A stretch of 35,695 bases of DNA, taken from NCBI GenBank assembly GCA_029265505.1, contig JAJUII010000005.1, positions 1 through 35,695 on the forward strand, given 5' to 3'. This DNA is from Aeromicrobium choanae (GTDB lineage: Bacteria > Actinomycetota > Actinomycetes > Propionibacteriales > Nocardioidaceae). The first letter of the stretch is position 1, and the number at the start of each line of letters is the position of its first letter. Of this stretch, positions 1 to 8,204 are shown piece by piece. Made by a program: the position numbers and the translations under genes. The notes beneath the pieces were generated by a model. It saw only the letters and a list, made by a program, of their open reading frames with translations, had not been told where the DNA came from and did no database searches.

Positions 1-1
1 C

Positions 2-838
<837 letters not shown>

Positions 839-848
839 GGTCGTTGAC

Positions 849-1220
849 ATGTCACTGCAGATCGAGCTCGTCTCGGCCGACCGCGTCGTGTGGTCGGGCG
901 AGGCCCGTGAGGTCATCGCCCGCACCGCCGAAGGCGACCTGGGCGTCCTGACCGGTCACGCTCCGCTGCTGTCGCTGCTGGTCCCGGGCGTCGTCCGGAT
1001 CTTCCCGACGGACGGCGACCCGGTCGAGGCCGCCGTCAGCGAGGGGTTCATCTCGGTCGCCGCGGATCGCGTGTCGATCCTGTCGGAGGACACGTTCCTC
1101 GCCGACGAGGTCGACGAGGCGGAGGCCACCGCCGAGCTCGACCGCGCCCGTGCGGCCGATGACGAGCTGGCGGTGCGCCGCGCCGAGGCCAAGCTGCGCC
1201 TGATCGGCAAGGCGTCCTGA
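849..1220 (+). CDS. atpC: F1Fo ATP synthase subunit epsilon
   Basis: Central-stalk epsilon subunit of F1, which couples rotor to catalytic head and can inhibit ATP hydrolysis. The 123-residue product starts MSLQIELVSADRVVWSG and has the typical N-terminal beta-sandwich segment (GDLGVLTGHAPLLSLL, about residues 34-49), then a short C-terminal helical hairpin rich in Ala, Glu and Arg. The length is usual for actinobacteria. The ATG at 849 is chosen because it restores the family N-terminus; the frame is open further upstream but that part would lie inside atpD. Last gene of the atp operon. Confidence 0.97.
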   Translation: MSLQIELVSADRVVWSGEAREVIARTAEGDLGVLTGHAPLLSLLVPGVVRIFPTDGDPVEAAVSEGFISVAADRVSILSEDTFLADEVDEAEATAELDRARAADDELAVRRAEAKLRLIGKAS

Positions 1221-1243
1221 CGGTGCCGGCGAGGGAGTGAGCG

Positions 1244-1690
1244 ATGCCGCTGTGGATGTGGCTCGTCGACTCCCTCGTCGTGATCGTCGCCCTGGGGATC
1301 GTCCTCATCGCGGGCCTCGCCCTGCGTCGACGCTGGATCTCCCGCAAGGGCGTCGTCTTCGAATTGAGCGTCAACCACGGCGCCGAGCATTCAGCCAAGG
1401 GCTGGATGCTCGGCGTCGCGGTCTACCGGGACGACGTCATCGAGTGGTACCGCACCTTCTCCTACTCACCACGTCCGCGGCACCGTTTCCATCGCGGCGA
1501 GGTCCTCATCGAGGGTCGTCGCATGCCCGAGGGTGACGAGGCGTACGCGCTGCACGACGGTCACGTCATCGTGACCGCCCACCACGCCGACGGCGTGCGG
1601 CAGTTCGCGCTGAGCCCGAGCTCGCTGACCGGGATGCTGTCCTGGCTGGAGTCCTCCCCGCCCGGCCGGGGCGTGAACAACGTCCTCTGA
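1244..1690 (+). CDS. DUF2550 family membrane-anchored protein
   Basis: 148-residue protein with one N-terminal transmembrane helix (about residues 5-27, starting MPLWMWLVDSLVVIV) followed by a basic stretch (RRRWISRKG) and a soluble, probably cytoplasmic, beta-rich domain. The signature-like segments GWMLGVAVYRDDVIEWYRTFS and HRFHRGEVLIEGRR match my memory of DUF2550, an actinobacterial family of unknown function normally encoded directly after atpC, as here (23-base gap). The function is unknown; co-location with ATP synthase is conserved but does not prove a role in it. Product assignment to the family is fairly secure, biochemical role is not. Confidence 0.85.
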   Translation: MPLWMWLVDSLVVIVALGIVLIAGLALRRRWISRKGVVFELSVNHGAEHSAKGWMLGVAVYRDDVIEWYRTFSYSPRPRHRFHRGEVLIEGRRMPEGDEAYALHDGHVIVTAHHADGVRQFALSPSSLTGMLSWLESSPPGRGVNNVL

Positions 1691-1764
1691 CGCGTGTCCC
1701 ATGGTGCGAGTGTGATCGGCGATTCCGGTTGCTCTCGGTCCGCCGACCGCCCACACTGAGACCC

Positions 1765-1890
1765 ATGAAGAAGATCATTGCCACGGCCCTGCTCGCTCTC
1801 GCCGTCGCCGCGGGTGTCGCCGCGTCGCCAGCCCAGGCCGACGACGCCGAGAGCCTGACCTTCAAGATCACCCGCATCGACTGGATGTGA
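1765..1890 (+). CDS. Small secreted protein, 41 residues
   Basis: An ATG at 1765 opens a 41-codon frame that ends in TGA at 1888-1890. The product has a near-ideal Sec signal peptide: MKK basic start, an Ala/Leu/Val hydrophobic core, then SPAQA-DD, so cleavage after residue 25 would leave only 16 residues (DDAESLTFKITRIDWM). It is followed at once by a perfect hairpin, so it appears to be a free-standing unit between the DUF2550 gene and the adenosyltransferase. I do not recognise a family. It may be a secreted peptide, or a remnant of a longer exported protein; no frameshifted continuation is visible because the hairpin lies 5 bases after the stop. Confidence 0.6.
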   Translation: MKKIIATALLALAVAAGVAASPAQADDAESLTFKITRIDWM

Positions 1891-1894
1891 CGGA

Positions 1895-1920
1895 CGTCCT
1901 CCGGCTTCGGCCGGAGGACG
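1895..1920 (+). terminator. Hairpin with TTCG tetraloop after the small secreted protein gene
   Basis: An 11-bp perfect stem (CGTCCTCCGGC paired with GCCGGAGGACG) closed by the very stable loop TTCG. It lies 4 bases after the stop of the 41-residue gene and 15 bases before the next start. There is no T-tract, as is common in high-GC actinobacteria, so it is an intrinsic-like terminator or 3'-end stabiliser. Confidence 0.65.
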
Positions 1921-1935
1921 CCCTAGGGTGAACCC

Positions 1936-2517
1936 ATGGTCCACCTGACGAAGATCTACACCCGCACCGGCGACGACGGGACGACGAACCTCGTCGACTT
2001 CTCCCGCACATCGAAGAACGATCCCCGTCTGGTGGTCTACGCCGACGTCGACGAGGCGAACAGCCATCTGGGTGTCGCGCTGGCGACGGGGGAGCTGGAC
2101 GAGGACGTCATCGCCGTGCTGACCCACGTCCAGAACGACCTGTTCGATCTCGGGTCCGACATCGGCAATCCCGTCGTGGAGAGTCCGAAGCACGAGCCGC
2201 TGCGGGTGTTGCCCGACTACGTCGAGCGCTTGGAGCAGTGGTGCGACCGCTTCAATGAGGCGACGCCGAAGCTCGACTCCTTCATCCTTCCGGGCGGCAC
2301 GCCGGCCGCGGCGCACCTGCACGTGGCCCGCACCGTCGTGCGGCGGGCGGAGCGCTCCGCGTGGGCCGCCATCGAGGCGTTCCCCGACTCGACCAATCCG
2401 CTCGTGGCGAAGTATCTCAACCGCCTGAGCGATCTGCTCTTCATCCTCGCCCGCTACGCCAATCGCGAGCGCGGTGACGTGCTCTGGGTGCCCGGGGGCG
2501 ATCGTCCGGGGCGCTGA
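1936..2517 (+). CDS. pduO: PduO-type cob(I)alamin adenosyltransferase
   Basis: Transfers the adenosyl group from ATP to cob(I)alamin to make adenosylcobalamin, the cofactor of carbon-skeleton mutases. The 193-residue length and motifs fit the PduO/MMAB type: TRTGDDGTT at residues 9-17 (ATP phosphate binding), the FDLGSDIGNP segment, LPGGTPAAAHLHVARTVVRRAER with the family RxxxRRAER helix, and NRLSDLLFILARYAN near the C-terminus. It stands 34 bases upstream of a B12-dependent acyl-CoA mutase, so it probably supplies that enzyme; PduO-type proteins can also hand the cofactor directly to the mutase. No unusual residues seen. Confidence 0.93.
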   Translation: MVHLTKIYTRTGDDGTTNLVDFSRTSKNDPRLVVYADVDEANSHLGVALATGELDEDVIAVLTHVQNDLFDLGSDIGNPVVESPKHEPLRVLPDYVERLEQWCDRFNEATPKLDSFILPGGTPAAAHLHVARTVVRRAERSAWAAIEAFPDSTNPLVAKYLNRLSDLLFILARYANRERGDVLWVPGGDRPGR

Positions 2518-2551
2518 ACCGGCCCGGCGGCTCGCCGCTACCCTTGTCCCC

Positions 2552-4540
2552 ATGTCAGTGCAGCCTGATCGTCCGTGGGTGATGCGCACCTACGCCGGCC
2601 ACAGTTCCGCCGCCGAGTCCAACGCGCTCTACCGTCGCAACCTCGCCAAGGGACAGACCGGCCTGTCGGTCGCCTTCGACCTGCCCACCCAGACCGGGTA
2701 CGACCCGGATCACCCGCTCTCGCGCGGTGAGGTCGGCAAGGTCGGCGTGCCGATCCCGCACCTGGGTGCGATGCGTCGGCTCTTCGAGGGCATCCCGCTG
2801 ACGGAGATGAACACCTCGATGACGATCAACGCCACGGCGATGTGGCTGCTGGCGATGTACCAGGTCGTCGCGGAGGAGCAGGGCGCCGACCCGGCCTCGC
2901 TGGCGGGCACGACGCAGAACGACATCATCAAGGAGTACCTGTCGCGGGGCACCTACGTGTTCCCGCCCGAGGCCTCGCTGCGCCTGACCACCGACACCAT
3001 CGCCTACACGGTCAACAACATCCCGAAGTGGAACCCGATCAACATCTGCAGCTACCACCTGCAGGAGGCCGGTGCCACCCCCGTGCAGGAGCTCGCCTTC
3101 GCGCTCAGCACGGCGATCACCGTCCTGGACGCGGTCAAGGACTCCGGCCAGGTCGACGAGGCCGACTTCGAGAAGGTCGTCGGTCGGATCTCCTTCTTCG
3201 TCAACGCCGGCGTGCGCTTCATCGAGGAGATGTGCAAGATGCGCGCCTTCGCCGAGCTGTGGGAGGAGATCACCCGCGAGCGCTACGGCGTGCAGGATCC
3301 GAAGATGCGCCGGTTCCGCTATGGCGTCCAGGTGAACTCCCTGGGCCTGACCGAGGCGCAGCCGGAGAACAACGTCCAGCGCATCGTGCTCGAGATGCTG
3401 GGCGTCACGCTCAGCAAGCGGGCGCGCGCCCGTGCGGTCCAGCTGCCGGCGTGGAACGAGGCGCTCGGCCTGCCGCGTCCGTGGGACCAGCAGTGGTCGC
3501 TGCGCCTGCAGCAGGTGCTGGCGTTCGAGTCCGACCTGCTGGAGTACGAGGACATCTTCGACGGCTCGCACGTCGTCGAGGCGAAGGTCGCCGAGCTGGT
3601 GGAAGGCGCCAGGGCCGAGATGGATCGGGTCCAAGAGATGGGCGGCGTCGTCGCCGCGATCGCCTCGGGCTACATGAAGCAGGAGCTGGTCGCCTCGCAC
3701 GCCGAGCGTCGGGCCAAGATCGAGTCCGGCGAGATCAAGGTCGTCGGCCTGAACTGCTACACCGAGACCGAGCCGTCGCCGCTGACCGCGGACTTGGACT
3801 CGGCGATCATGGTCGCCGATCCGCAGGCCGAGGCGAACGCGGTGGCCGACGTGCGGCAGTGGCGTGAGAATCGCGACCAGGCCGCCGTCGACGCGGCGCT
3901 GGCCGCGCTGAAGGAGCAGGCCGAGACCGACCGGAACCACATGCCGGCGACTCTCGAGGCGGTGCGGGCGGGGGCGACCGTCGGCGAATGGGCCGCGGCC
4001 CTGCGCGAGGTCTTCGGGGAGTTCCGGGCGCCCACGGGCGTGGCCGGGGTCAGCGGCGTGGTCGAGGCCGGCGCCGAGCTGACCGCGCTGCGCGAGCGGG
4101 TGCGCCAGACCGGCGAGGAGCTGGGTGGACGCCTGCGCTTCCTGGTCGGCAAGCCCGGCCTGGACGGCCATTCCAACGGCGCCGAGCAGGTCGCCGTGCG
4201 CGCCCGTGACGCCGGCTTCGAGGTCATCTACCAAGGCATCCGCCTGACGCCGGAGCAGATCGTCGCGGCCGCCGTGGCCGAGGACGTGCACGTCGTCGGC
4301 CTGTCGATCCTGTCCGGCTCTCACATGGAACTCGTCCCGGAGGTCCAGAAGGGCTTGCGGGCGGCCGGCCTGGACGACGTCCCGATCATCATCGGCGGCA
4401 TCATCCCGGAGTCGGACGCGCGCTCGCTGGAGGCCGACGGCGTCGCGGCGGTGTTCACGCCCAAGGACTTCGGCATGACCGAGATCATGGCCCGCGTGGT
4501 CGACGAGATTCGCAAGGCTCACGGCCTGCCGGTGGCCTAG
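2552..4540 (+). CDS. meaA: Ethylmalonyl-CoA mutase (MeaA-type, B12-dependent)
   Basis: Single-chain adenosylcobalamin mutase of 662 residues that would convert (2R)-ethylmalonyl-CoA to (2S)-methylsuccinyl-CoA. The N-terminal TIM-barrel substrate domain begins RTYAGHSSAAESNALYRRNL and GQTGLSVAFDLPTQTGYDPDH, and includes TTQNDIIKEYLSRGTYVFPP; these stretches are typical of Ecm/MeaA proteins and differ from classical methylmalonyl-CoA mutase. The C-terminal B12 domain has the DxHxxG motif with lower cobalt ligand His540 (D538, G543) and the GLSILSGSH and GGIIPESD segments. The ATG at 2552 is used because earlier in-frame starts lie inside the upstream gene. The presence of ccr at 9039-10376, meaB and an adenosyltransferase strongly supports the ethylmalonyl-CoA assignment over methylmalonyl-CoA mutase. 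Confidence 0.92.
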   Translation: MSVQPDRPWVMRTYAGHSSAAESNALYRRNLAKGQTGLSVAFDLPTQTGYDPDHPLSRGEVGKVGVPIPHLGAMRRLFEGIPLTEMNTSMTINATAMWLLAMYQVVAEEQGADPASLAGTTQNDIIKEYLSRGTYVFPPEASLRLTTDTIAYTVNNIPKWNPINICSYHLQEAGATPVQELAFALSTAITVLDAVKDSGQVDEADFEKVVGRISFFVNAGVRFIEEMCKMRAFAELWEEITRERYGVQDPKMRRFRYGVQVNSLGLTEAQPENNVQRIVLEMLGVTLSKRARARAVQLPAWNEALGLPRPWDQQWSLRLQQVLAFESDLLEYEDIFDGSHVVEAKVAELVEGARAEMDRVQEMGGVVAAIASGYMKQELVASHAERRAKIESGEIKVVGLNCYTETEPSPLTADLDSAIMVADPQAEANAVADVRQWRENRDQAAVDAALAALKEQAETDRNHMPATLEAVRAGATVGEWAAALREVFGEFRAPTGVAGVSGVVEAGAELTALRERVRQTGEELGGRLRFLVGKPGLDGHSNGAEQVAVRARDAGFEVIYQGIRLTPEQIVAAAVAEDVHVVGLSILSGSHMELVPEVQKGLRAAGLDDVPIIIGGIIPESDARSLEADGVAAVFTPKDFGMTEIMARVVDEIRKAHGLPVA

Positions 4541-4552
4541 GCTCGACGTCGA

Positions 4553-4572
4553 CGAGCCGACGCGTCGGCTCG
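4553..4572. terminator. Perfect 20-bp palindrome after meaA
   Basis: CGAGCCGACG followed directly by CGTCGGCTCG, a perfect palindrome 12 bases after the meaA stop. In RNA it can fold as an 8-bp stem with a CGCG loop, so it may end or stabilise the meaA transcript. As double-stranded DNA it could equally be a protein binding site. There is no T-tract. Confidence 0.4.
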
Positions 4573-4627
4573 GACGACCTGCCGGGAGGGGCGATGGATC
4601 GGCGACCCGTGAGCGACGGACCGTGAC

Positions 4628-5566
4628 ATGAGGGTCCTGCGTGCGCTCCTGGCGCTGGCCGGGGTGGTCCTGGTGGCCCTGGCCGCGACGCCGTGGATCG
4701 ACCGGATCGACCCGACCTGGCTCCCGGCGGTCCAGGCACTCGGGCGGGTGTGGATCGCCCTGGCGGCACTGGGTCTCGTGCTGAGTCTGCTGGCGCGGGC
4801 GTGGTGGTCCACCGCCGCGCACGCGGTCGCCATCGCGGTCGCTCTCGTGACGATCGTCAACGTGAGCAACCGGCCCGCTTGTGACCCGGGTGCCGACGGA
4901 CTGTCGGTGCTGACCCTGAACGCCCATCGCGGCGACGCGGAGGTCGACGATCTGGCGCGGCTGATCGAGCGGCGGGACGTCGACGTGCTGGTGCTGACCG
5001 AGGCCACCGAGCCGCTGATCGCCGCACTCAGTGAGACCGAGGCCGGCACGCGCTTCGTCGCCCGCACCGCTCAGACGGTCGAGGAACGGGAGGCGTCGGG
5101 AACGGTGATCCTGTCGCGACTGCCCGCCGAGCGTGTGCGGGTCCCCGCCTCCGAGGTGCGCACGTTCCAACAGCCGGCGATGGCCGTCGCGGCCGGTGAC
5201 TCGACCGTGCTCGTGCGCGCCGTCCACCCACGTCCGCCCGTCGCGCCCACCGTGCGCGATTGGCGGGAGGGCCTGCTGGAGCTCGGCCGTTGGCAACGGG
5301 AGCATCGAGGCCGTCCGCTGGTGATGGCGGGGGACTTCAACGCCTCGGCGGCGCACGCGCCGTTCCGCGACGCCAAGCGCGGCATGTACGACGCGGCCGG
5401 ATGGTGGCCCACCGCGACCTGGCCGCTCGACCGGGCGTATCCGGCGTTCACGGACATCGACCACGTGCTGGTCCGCGGCCTGCGGGTGGAGGACTCGGCG
5501 ACGGAGGAGGTCGACGGCACCGACCATCGTGCCGTGTGGGCCGACCTGCGCGTGTGCCGCCGGTGA
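4628..5566 (+). CDS. Membrane-anchored endonuclease/exonuclease/phosphatase family protein
   Basis: 312-residue protein. About residues 3-80 hold three hydrophobic segments (near 5-22, 40-56, 64-79), followed by an extracytoplasmic-looking EEP catalytic domain. Family motifs are visible: LTLNAHRGD (N98), VLTEAT (E125), MAGDFNAS (D236, N238), IDHVLVRG and GTDHRAVWADL at the C-terminus. These place metal-binding Asn/Glu/Asp/His in the usual order. Substrate cannot be told: EEP enzymes cleave nucleic acids, phospholipids or inositol phosphates, and this three-helix anchored type is common in actinobacteria. It converges on nucS with only one base between the two stop codons. Confidence 0.85.
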   Translation: MRVLRALLALAGVVLVALAATPWIDRIDPTWLPAVQALGRVWIALAALGLVLSLLARAWWSTAAHAVAIAVALVTIVNVSNRPACDPGADGLSVLTLNAHRGDAEVDDLARLIERRDVDVLVLTEATEPLIAALSETEAGTRFVARTAQTVEEREASGTVILSRLPAERVRVPASEVRTFQQPAMAVAAGDSTVLVRAVHPRPPVAPTVRDWREGLLELGRWQREHRGRPLVMAGDFNASAAHAPFRDAKRGMYDAAGWWPTATWPLDRAYPAFTDIDHVLVRGLRVEDSATEEVDGTDHRAVWADLRVCRR

Positions 5567-5567
5567 C

Positions 5568-6245
5568 TCAGAACAGGCGCAGGCTTCCGTCGTCGAGTCC
5601 ACGCAGCTCGTCGTAGTTCACCACGACGCAGTCGATGCCTCGGTCCTTGGCCAGGGTGCGCGCCTGCGGCTTGATCTCTTGGGCGGCGAACACCCCGCGG
5701 ACCGGGCGCAGCTTCGGGTCGCGGTTCATCAGCTCGAGGTACCGGGTGAGCTGCTCGACGCCGTCGATCTCGCCGCGGCGCTTGATCTCGACCGCGACCG
5801 CCGCGCCGTTCGCGTCGCGGCACAGTAGGTCGACCGGCCCGATCGCGGTCATGTACTCGCGGCGGACGAGGGACATCCCGGGCTCGATCGTCTCGGTGTG
5901 CTCGGCGAGGAGCTCCTGCAGATGCTTCTCGACGCCGTCCTTGCGCAGACCCGGATCGACGCCGAGCTCGTGCTGGGAGTCGTGCACGATCTCCTCCAGC
6001 CGGATCCGCAGCGTGTCGTCGCTCTTGGTCGCCGTGACGGTCCACTCGACGACGCCGTCCTCGGTGACGCCCTCGCGCAGGGTGCATGGAGGGCTCATCC
6101 AATTGAGCGGCTTGTACGAGCCGCCGTCGGCGTGGACGAGGACCGAGCCGTCGGCCTTGACCATGATGACCCGCAGCGCCGGGGGCAGATGGGCGGTGAG
6201 CCGACCGGCGTAGTCGACCTGGCAGCGGGCGACGACGATCCTCAC
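5568..6245 (-). CDS. nucS: Mismatch-specific endonuclease NucS (EndoMS)
   Basis: 225-residue cytoplasmic nuclease that cuts both strands at mismatches and replaces MutS/MutL repair in most actinobacteria. The N-terminal DNA-binding domain starts [16 protein letters not shown] with ILVHADGG-like strands ([19 protein letters not shown]). The C-terminal RecB-like nuclease domain shows [17 protein letters not shown] (E-x-K catalytic pair) and [11 protein letters not shown]. The chain ends SLRLF, a sliding-clamp binding motif in NucS proteins. The start is GTG at 6243-6245, which shares four bases (GTGA) with the stop of the upstream lipoprotein gene, indicating translational coupling. No odd residues noticed. 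Confidence 0.96.
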   Translation of the reverse strand: MRIVVARCQVDYAGRLTAHLPPALRVIMVKADGSVLVHADGGSYKPLNWMSPPCTLREGVTEDGVVEWTVTATKSDDTLRIRLEEIVHDSQHELGVDPGLRKDGVEKHLQELLAEHTETIEPGMSLVRREYMTAIGPVDLLCRDANGAAVAVEIKRRGEIDGVEQLTRYLELMNRDPKLRPVRGVFAAQEIKPQARTLAKDRGIDCVVVNYDELRGLDDGSLRLF

Positions 6246-6613
6246 CGGCGCGTCAGGGTGGCGAGACGGAACTCGAGCGTGTCGCCGACGACCGTGCCCT
6301 CATTGGTCTCGCCGGAGTCGGCCTCGAGGTACACCGTGTCGTCCTCGACGCGGTAGGAGCCGCGGCGGAAGTCCACGTTCCCCTCGAATTCCTCGGTGAA
6401 CGTGCCGTCCTCGGACAGGTGCAGCGTCCAGTCGGCCTCGTCGTTGCGCCAGGTGCCGACGAGGTCCACGGACTCGTCGGTGGCGTCCTGTGTCGCCGTC
6501 GCGGTCGGGCTCGCGGGCGGTTCGATCGAGGTCGACGGCTCGTCGCTGCCGCATGCGGCCGCGCCGAACAGCAGCACCGCTGTGACGGCGATCACGCTGA
6601 GACGATTCGACAT
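6242..6613 (-). CDS. Putative small lipoprotein
   Basis: 123 residues starting with a signal peptide ([21 protein letters not shown]) whose Cys21 would be lipidated after export; the lipobox is GAAAC, slightly off consensus at position -3. A Ser/Thr/Pro/Ala-rich linker (residues 24-45) leads to a small beta domain with [27 protein letters not shown], a pattern seen in lipocalin-like or META-like ligand-binding domains. Exact family not recognised. It is the first gene of a two-gene unit with nucS, overlapping it by GTGA; a functional link to mismatch repair is not obvious, so the pairing may be only transcriptional. Confidence 0.75.
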   Translation of the reverse strand: MSNRLSVIAVTAVLLFGAAACGSDEPSTSIEPPASPTATATQDATDESVDLVGTWRNDEADWTLHLSEDGTFTEEFEGNVDFRRGSYRVEDDTVYLEADSGETNEGTVVGDTLEFRLATLTRR

Positions 6614-6630
6614 GAGACTCCCATCAGGAC

Positions 6631-6658
6631 ACTGACACTGTCACGCTAGTGTGTCACG
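6631..6658. promoter_or_regulatory. Repeat-rich divergent control region
   Basis: The 98 bases between the lipoprotein gene (minus strand) and the 3-hydroxybutyryl-CoA dehydrogenase gene (plus strand) hold the 7-mer TGTCACG twice, at 6639-6645 and 6652-6658, inside an imperfect inverted repeat of TGACACT and AGTGTGTCA. TAGTGT at 6647-6652 would fit an actinobacterial TANNNT -10 element on the plus strand, but no good -35 is in place. This could be an operator for the divergent pair. Confidence 0.3.
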
Positions 6659-6711
6659 AACGCTCGACCCTCAGCAGCCCTGGTGAGCCAAGCCTCCAAG
6701 GAGAGAAATCG

Positions 6712-7902
6712 ATGGCAGAAATCGTCGACCGCATCACCGCCGACGACGACGGTGGCCGGATCGCCCGGACCCTGCTCTACCCCTACCTGAACCATGCGGC
6801 CACGATGTACGGCGTCGGCTACGCCACGGCGGCCGACATCGACGCCGGCATGCGCTTCGGCTGCGGATACCCGGTGGGGCCGCTCGCGCTGATCGACGCG
6901 ATCGGGGCCAAGCAGGTCGTCGCGGGTCTGGCCGAGCAGTTCGCCCGCACCGGCGACCCGCTGCACGAGCCGGCCGCCCCGCTGGCGGAGGCGGCCGACG
7001 CCGGCCGGACGTTCACCCGCGAGGAGACCGGCGAGGTCGCCGCGCCGCAGATCAAGCGTGAGATCTCCTCCGTCGGCGTCGTCGGCACCGGAACGATGGC
7101 CTCCGGCATCGCGCAGGTGTTCGCCCAGTCCGGTTACGACGTGGTCTTCGTGGGCCGCTCGCCGGAGAAGGTCGAGGGCGTCGTCGCCTACGTCACCAAG
7201 AACCTCGACCGCGCGGTCTCGCGCGGCAAGCTGGACGAGGACGGCAAGGCCGCGGTGCTGGCCCGTCTGCGCGGTGCCACCGAGCGGGAGGCGCTCGCCG
7301 ACGTCGATCTCGTCGTCGAGGCCATCGCTGAGGACCTCGACGTCAAGCTCGAGCTCTTCGCCGACCTGGACCGCATCTGCAAGCCCGGCGCCCTCCTGGC
7401 CACGACGACCTCCTCGCTGTCGATCCGGGCCTGTGCGGACGCGACGAGCCGCCCCGCCGACGTCATCGGCATGCACTTCTTCAACCCGGCTCCGGTCATG
7501 AAGCTCGTCGAGGTCGTCACCACCGACGTCACCGCCGACGACGTCGACGAGACGGTCCGTGCGCTGTGCCTGGCCACCGGCAAGCACCCGGTGTCCTGCG
7601 GCGACCGTGCCGGCTTCATCGTCAACGCCCTGTTGTTCCCGTACCTCAACGACGCCATCAAGCTCGTCGAGTCCGGTGAGGCGACGATGGAGCAGGTCGA
7701 CACGGTGATGAAGGAGACCGGCCTGCCGATGGGGCCGTTCGAGCTCCTCGACGTGGTCGGCAACGACGTGTCGCTGGCGATCCAGCAGACCCTGGTCGAC
7801 GCGTTCGGTCACGAGGGCTGGCGTCCGGCCGAGACGCTGACGAAGCTCGTCGCCGAGGGCAAGCTGGGTCGCAAGACGAAGGCCGGGTTCCACACCTACT
7901 GA
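6712..7902 (+). CDS. 3-hydroxybutyryl-CoA dehydrogenase with an extra N-terminal 3HCDH C-domain
   Basis: 396-residue enzyme expected to reduce acetoacetyl-CoA to 3-hydroxybutyryl-CoA. The ATG at 6712 has AAGGAGAG upstream (about 6698-6705). Residues about 13-75 (LLYPYLNHA, DIDAGMRFG, YPVGPLALIDAIGA) resemble the family's C-terminal helical domain. The Rossmann domain follows at about 119-300 with VGVVGTGTMASG at 121-132, then GMHFFNPAPVMKLVEV, and then a regular C-terminal domain (about 301-396, GFIVNALLFPYLNDA, LPMGPFELLDVVG, GRKTKAGFHTY). So a C-domain copy precedes the NAD domain instead of following it. Context with thiolase and ccr supports a role in the ethylmalonyl-CoA pathway; use in fatty-acid oxidation is also possible. 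NAD versus NADP preference cannot be read. Confidence 0.9.
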   Translation: MAEIVDRITADDDGGRIARTLLYPYLNHAATMYGVGYATAADIDAGMRFGCGYPVGPLALIDAIGAKQVVAGLAEQFARTGDPLHEPAAPLAEAADAGRTFTREETGEVAAPQIKREISSVGVVGTGTMASGIAQVFAQSGYDVVFVGRSPEKVEGVVAYVTKNLDRAVSRGKLDEDGKAAVLARLRGATEREALADVDLVVEAIAEDLDVKLELFADLDRICKPGALLATTTSSLSIRACADATSRPADVIGMHFFNPAPVMKLVEVVTTDVTADDVDETVRALCLATGKHPVSCGDRAGFIVNALLFPYLNDAIKLVESGEATMEQVDTVMKETGLPMGPFELLDVVGNDVSLAIQQTLVDAFGHEGWRPAETLTKLVAEGKLGRKTKAGFHTY

Positions 7903-7907
7903 GACCG

Positions 7908-8186
7908 ATGTCCCGTCGCAAGGCAGCTGCGGCGCGGGCCCGCCGGCGCGGGCCCGCGCCGAGCCCTGCCGAGCAGGTCGAGAAGCGCGACGGGACCTGG
8001 TGGGTGCGGTTCATCACCGGATCCACCTCGACCAAGCCCTACCGGTGCCCCGGCTGCGATCAGACGATCCCGCCCGCCACCCCGCACCTGGTGGTGTGGC
8101 CCACCGAGCCGTCGAGCTTCCTGATCGCGGACCCGCTCGAGGAGCGGCGGCACTGGCACCGGGCCTGCTGGGACCGCCGATCCTGA
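7908..8186 (+). CDS. Small conserved CxxC / HxxxC protein
   Basis: 92 residues: a very basic Ala/Arg-rich N-terminus (MSRRKAAAARARRRG), then RDGTWWVRFI, then YRCPGCDQTIPPATPHLVVWP and finally RRHWHRACWDRR. The CPGC pair and the distal HWHRAC give four candidate zinc ligands, so this looks like a small zinc-binding fold. Similar actinobacterial proteins are often labelled ATP/GTP-binding, for which I see no nucleotide motif here. It starts 5 bases after the dehydrogenase stop and 18 bases before the hydrolase, so it is part of a plus-strand operon. Function unknown; the basic tail suggests nucleic-acid contact. Confidence 0.8.
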   Translation: MSRRKAAAARARRRGPAPSPAEQVEKRDGTWWVRFITGSTSTKPYRCPGCDQTIPPATPHLVVWPTEPSSFLIADPLEERRHWHRACWDRRS

Positions 8187-8204
8187 AGCAGGCAGGATGG
8201 AGCC

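Noticed and set aside
2552-4540. Assignment of the B12 mutase as methylmalonyl-CoA mutase
   Set aside because: Single-chain length of 662 residues, MeaA-like N-terminal motifs and the presence of ccr in the same block favour ethylmalonyl-CoA mutase.
2555-5602. A 1,015-codon open frame on the minus strand
   Set aside because: It is antisense to meaA and the phosphatase-family gene, has no recognisable motif and is rich in Arg, Gly, Asp and His. It is a typical shadow frame in high-GC DNA.
7908-8186. ATP/GTP-binding label for the 92-residue protein
   Set aside because: No Walker or other nucleotide motif is visible; the conserved part is a Cys/His set suggesting zinc.
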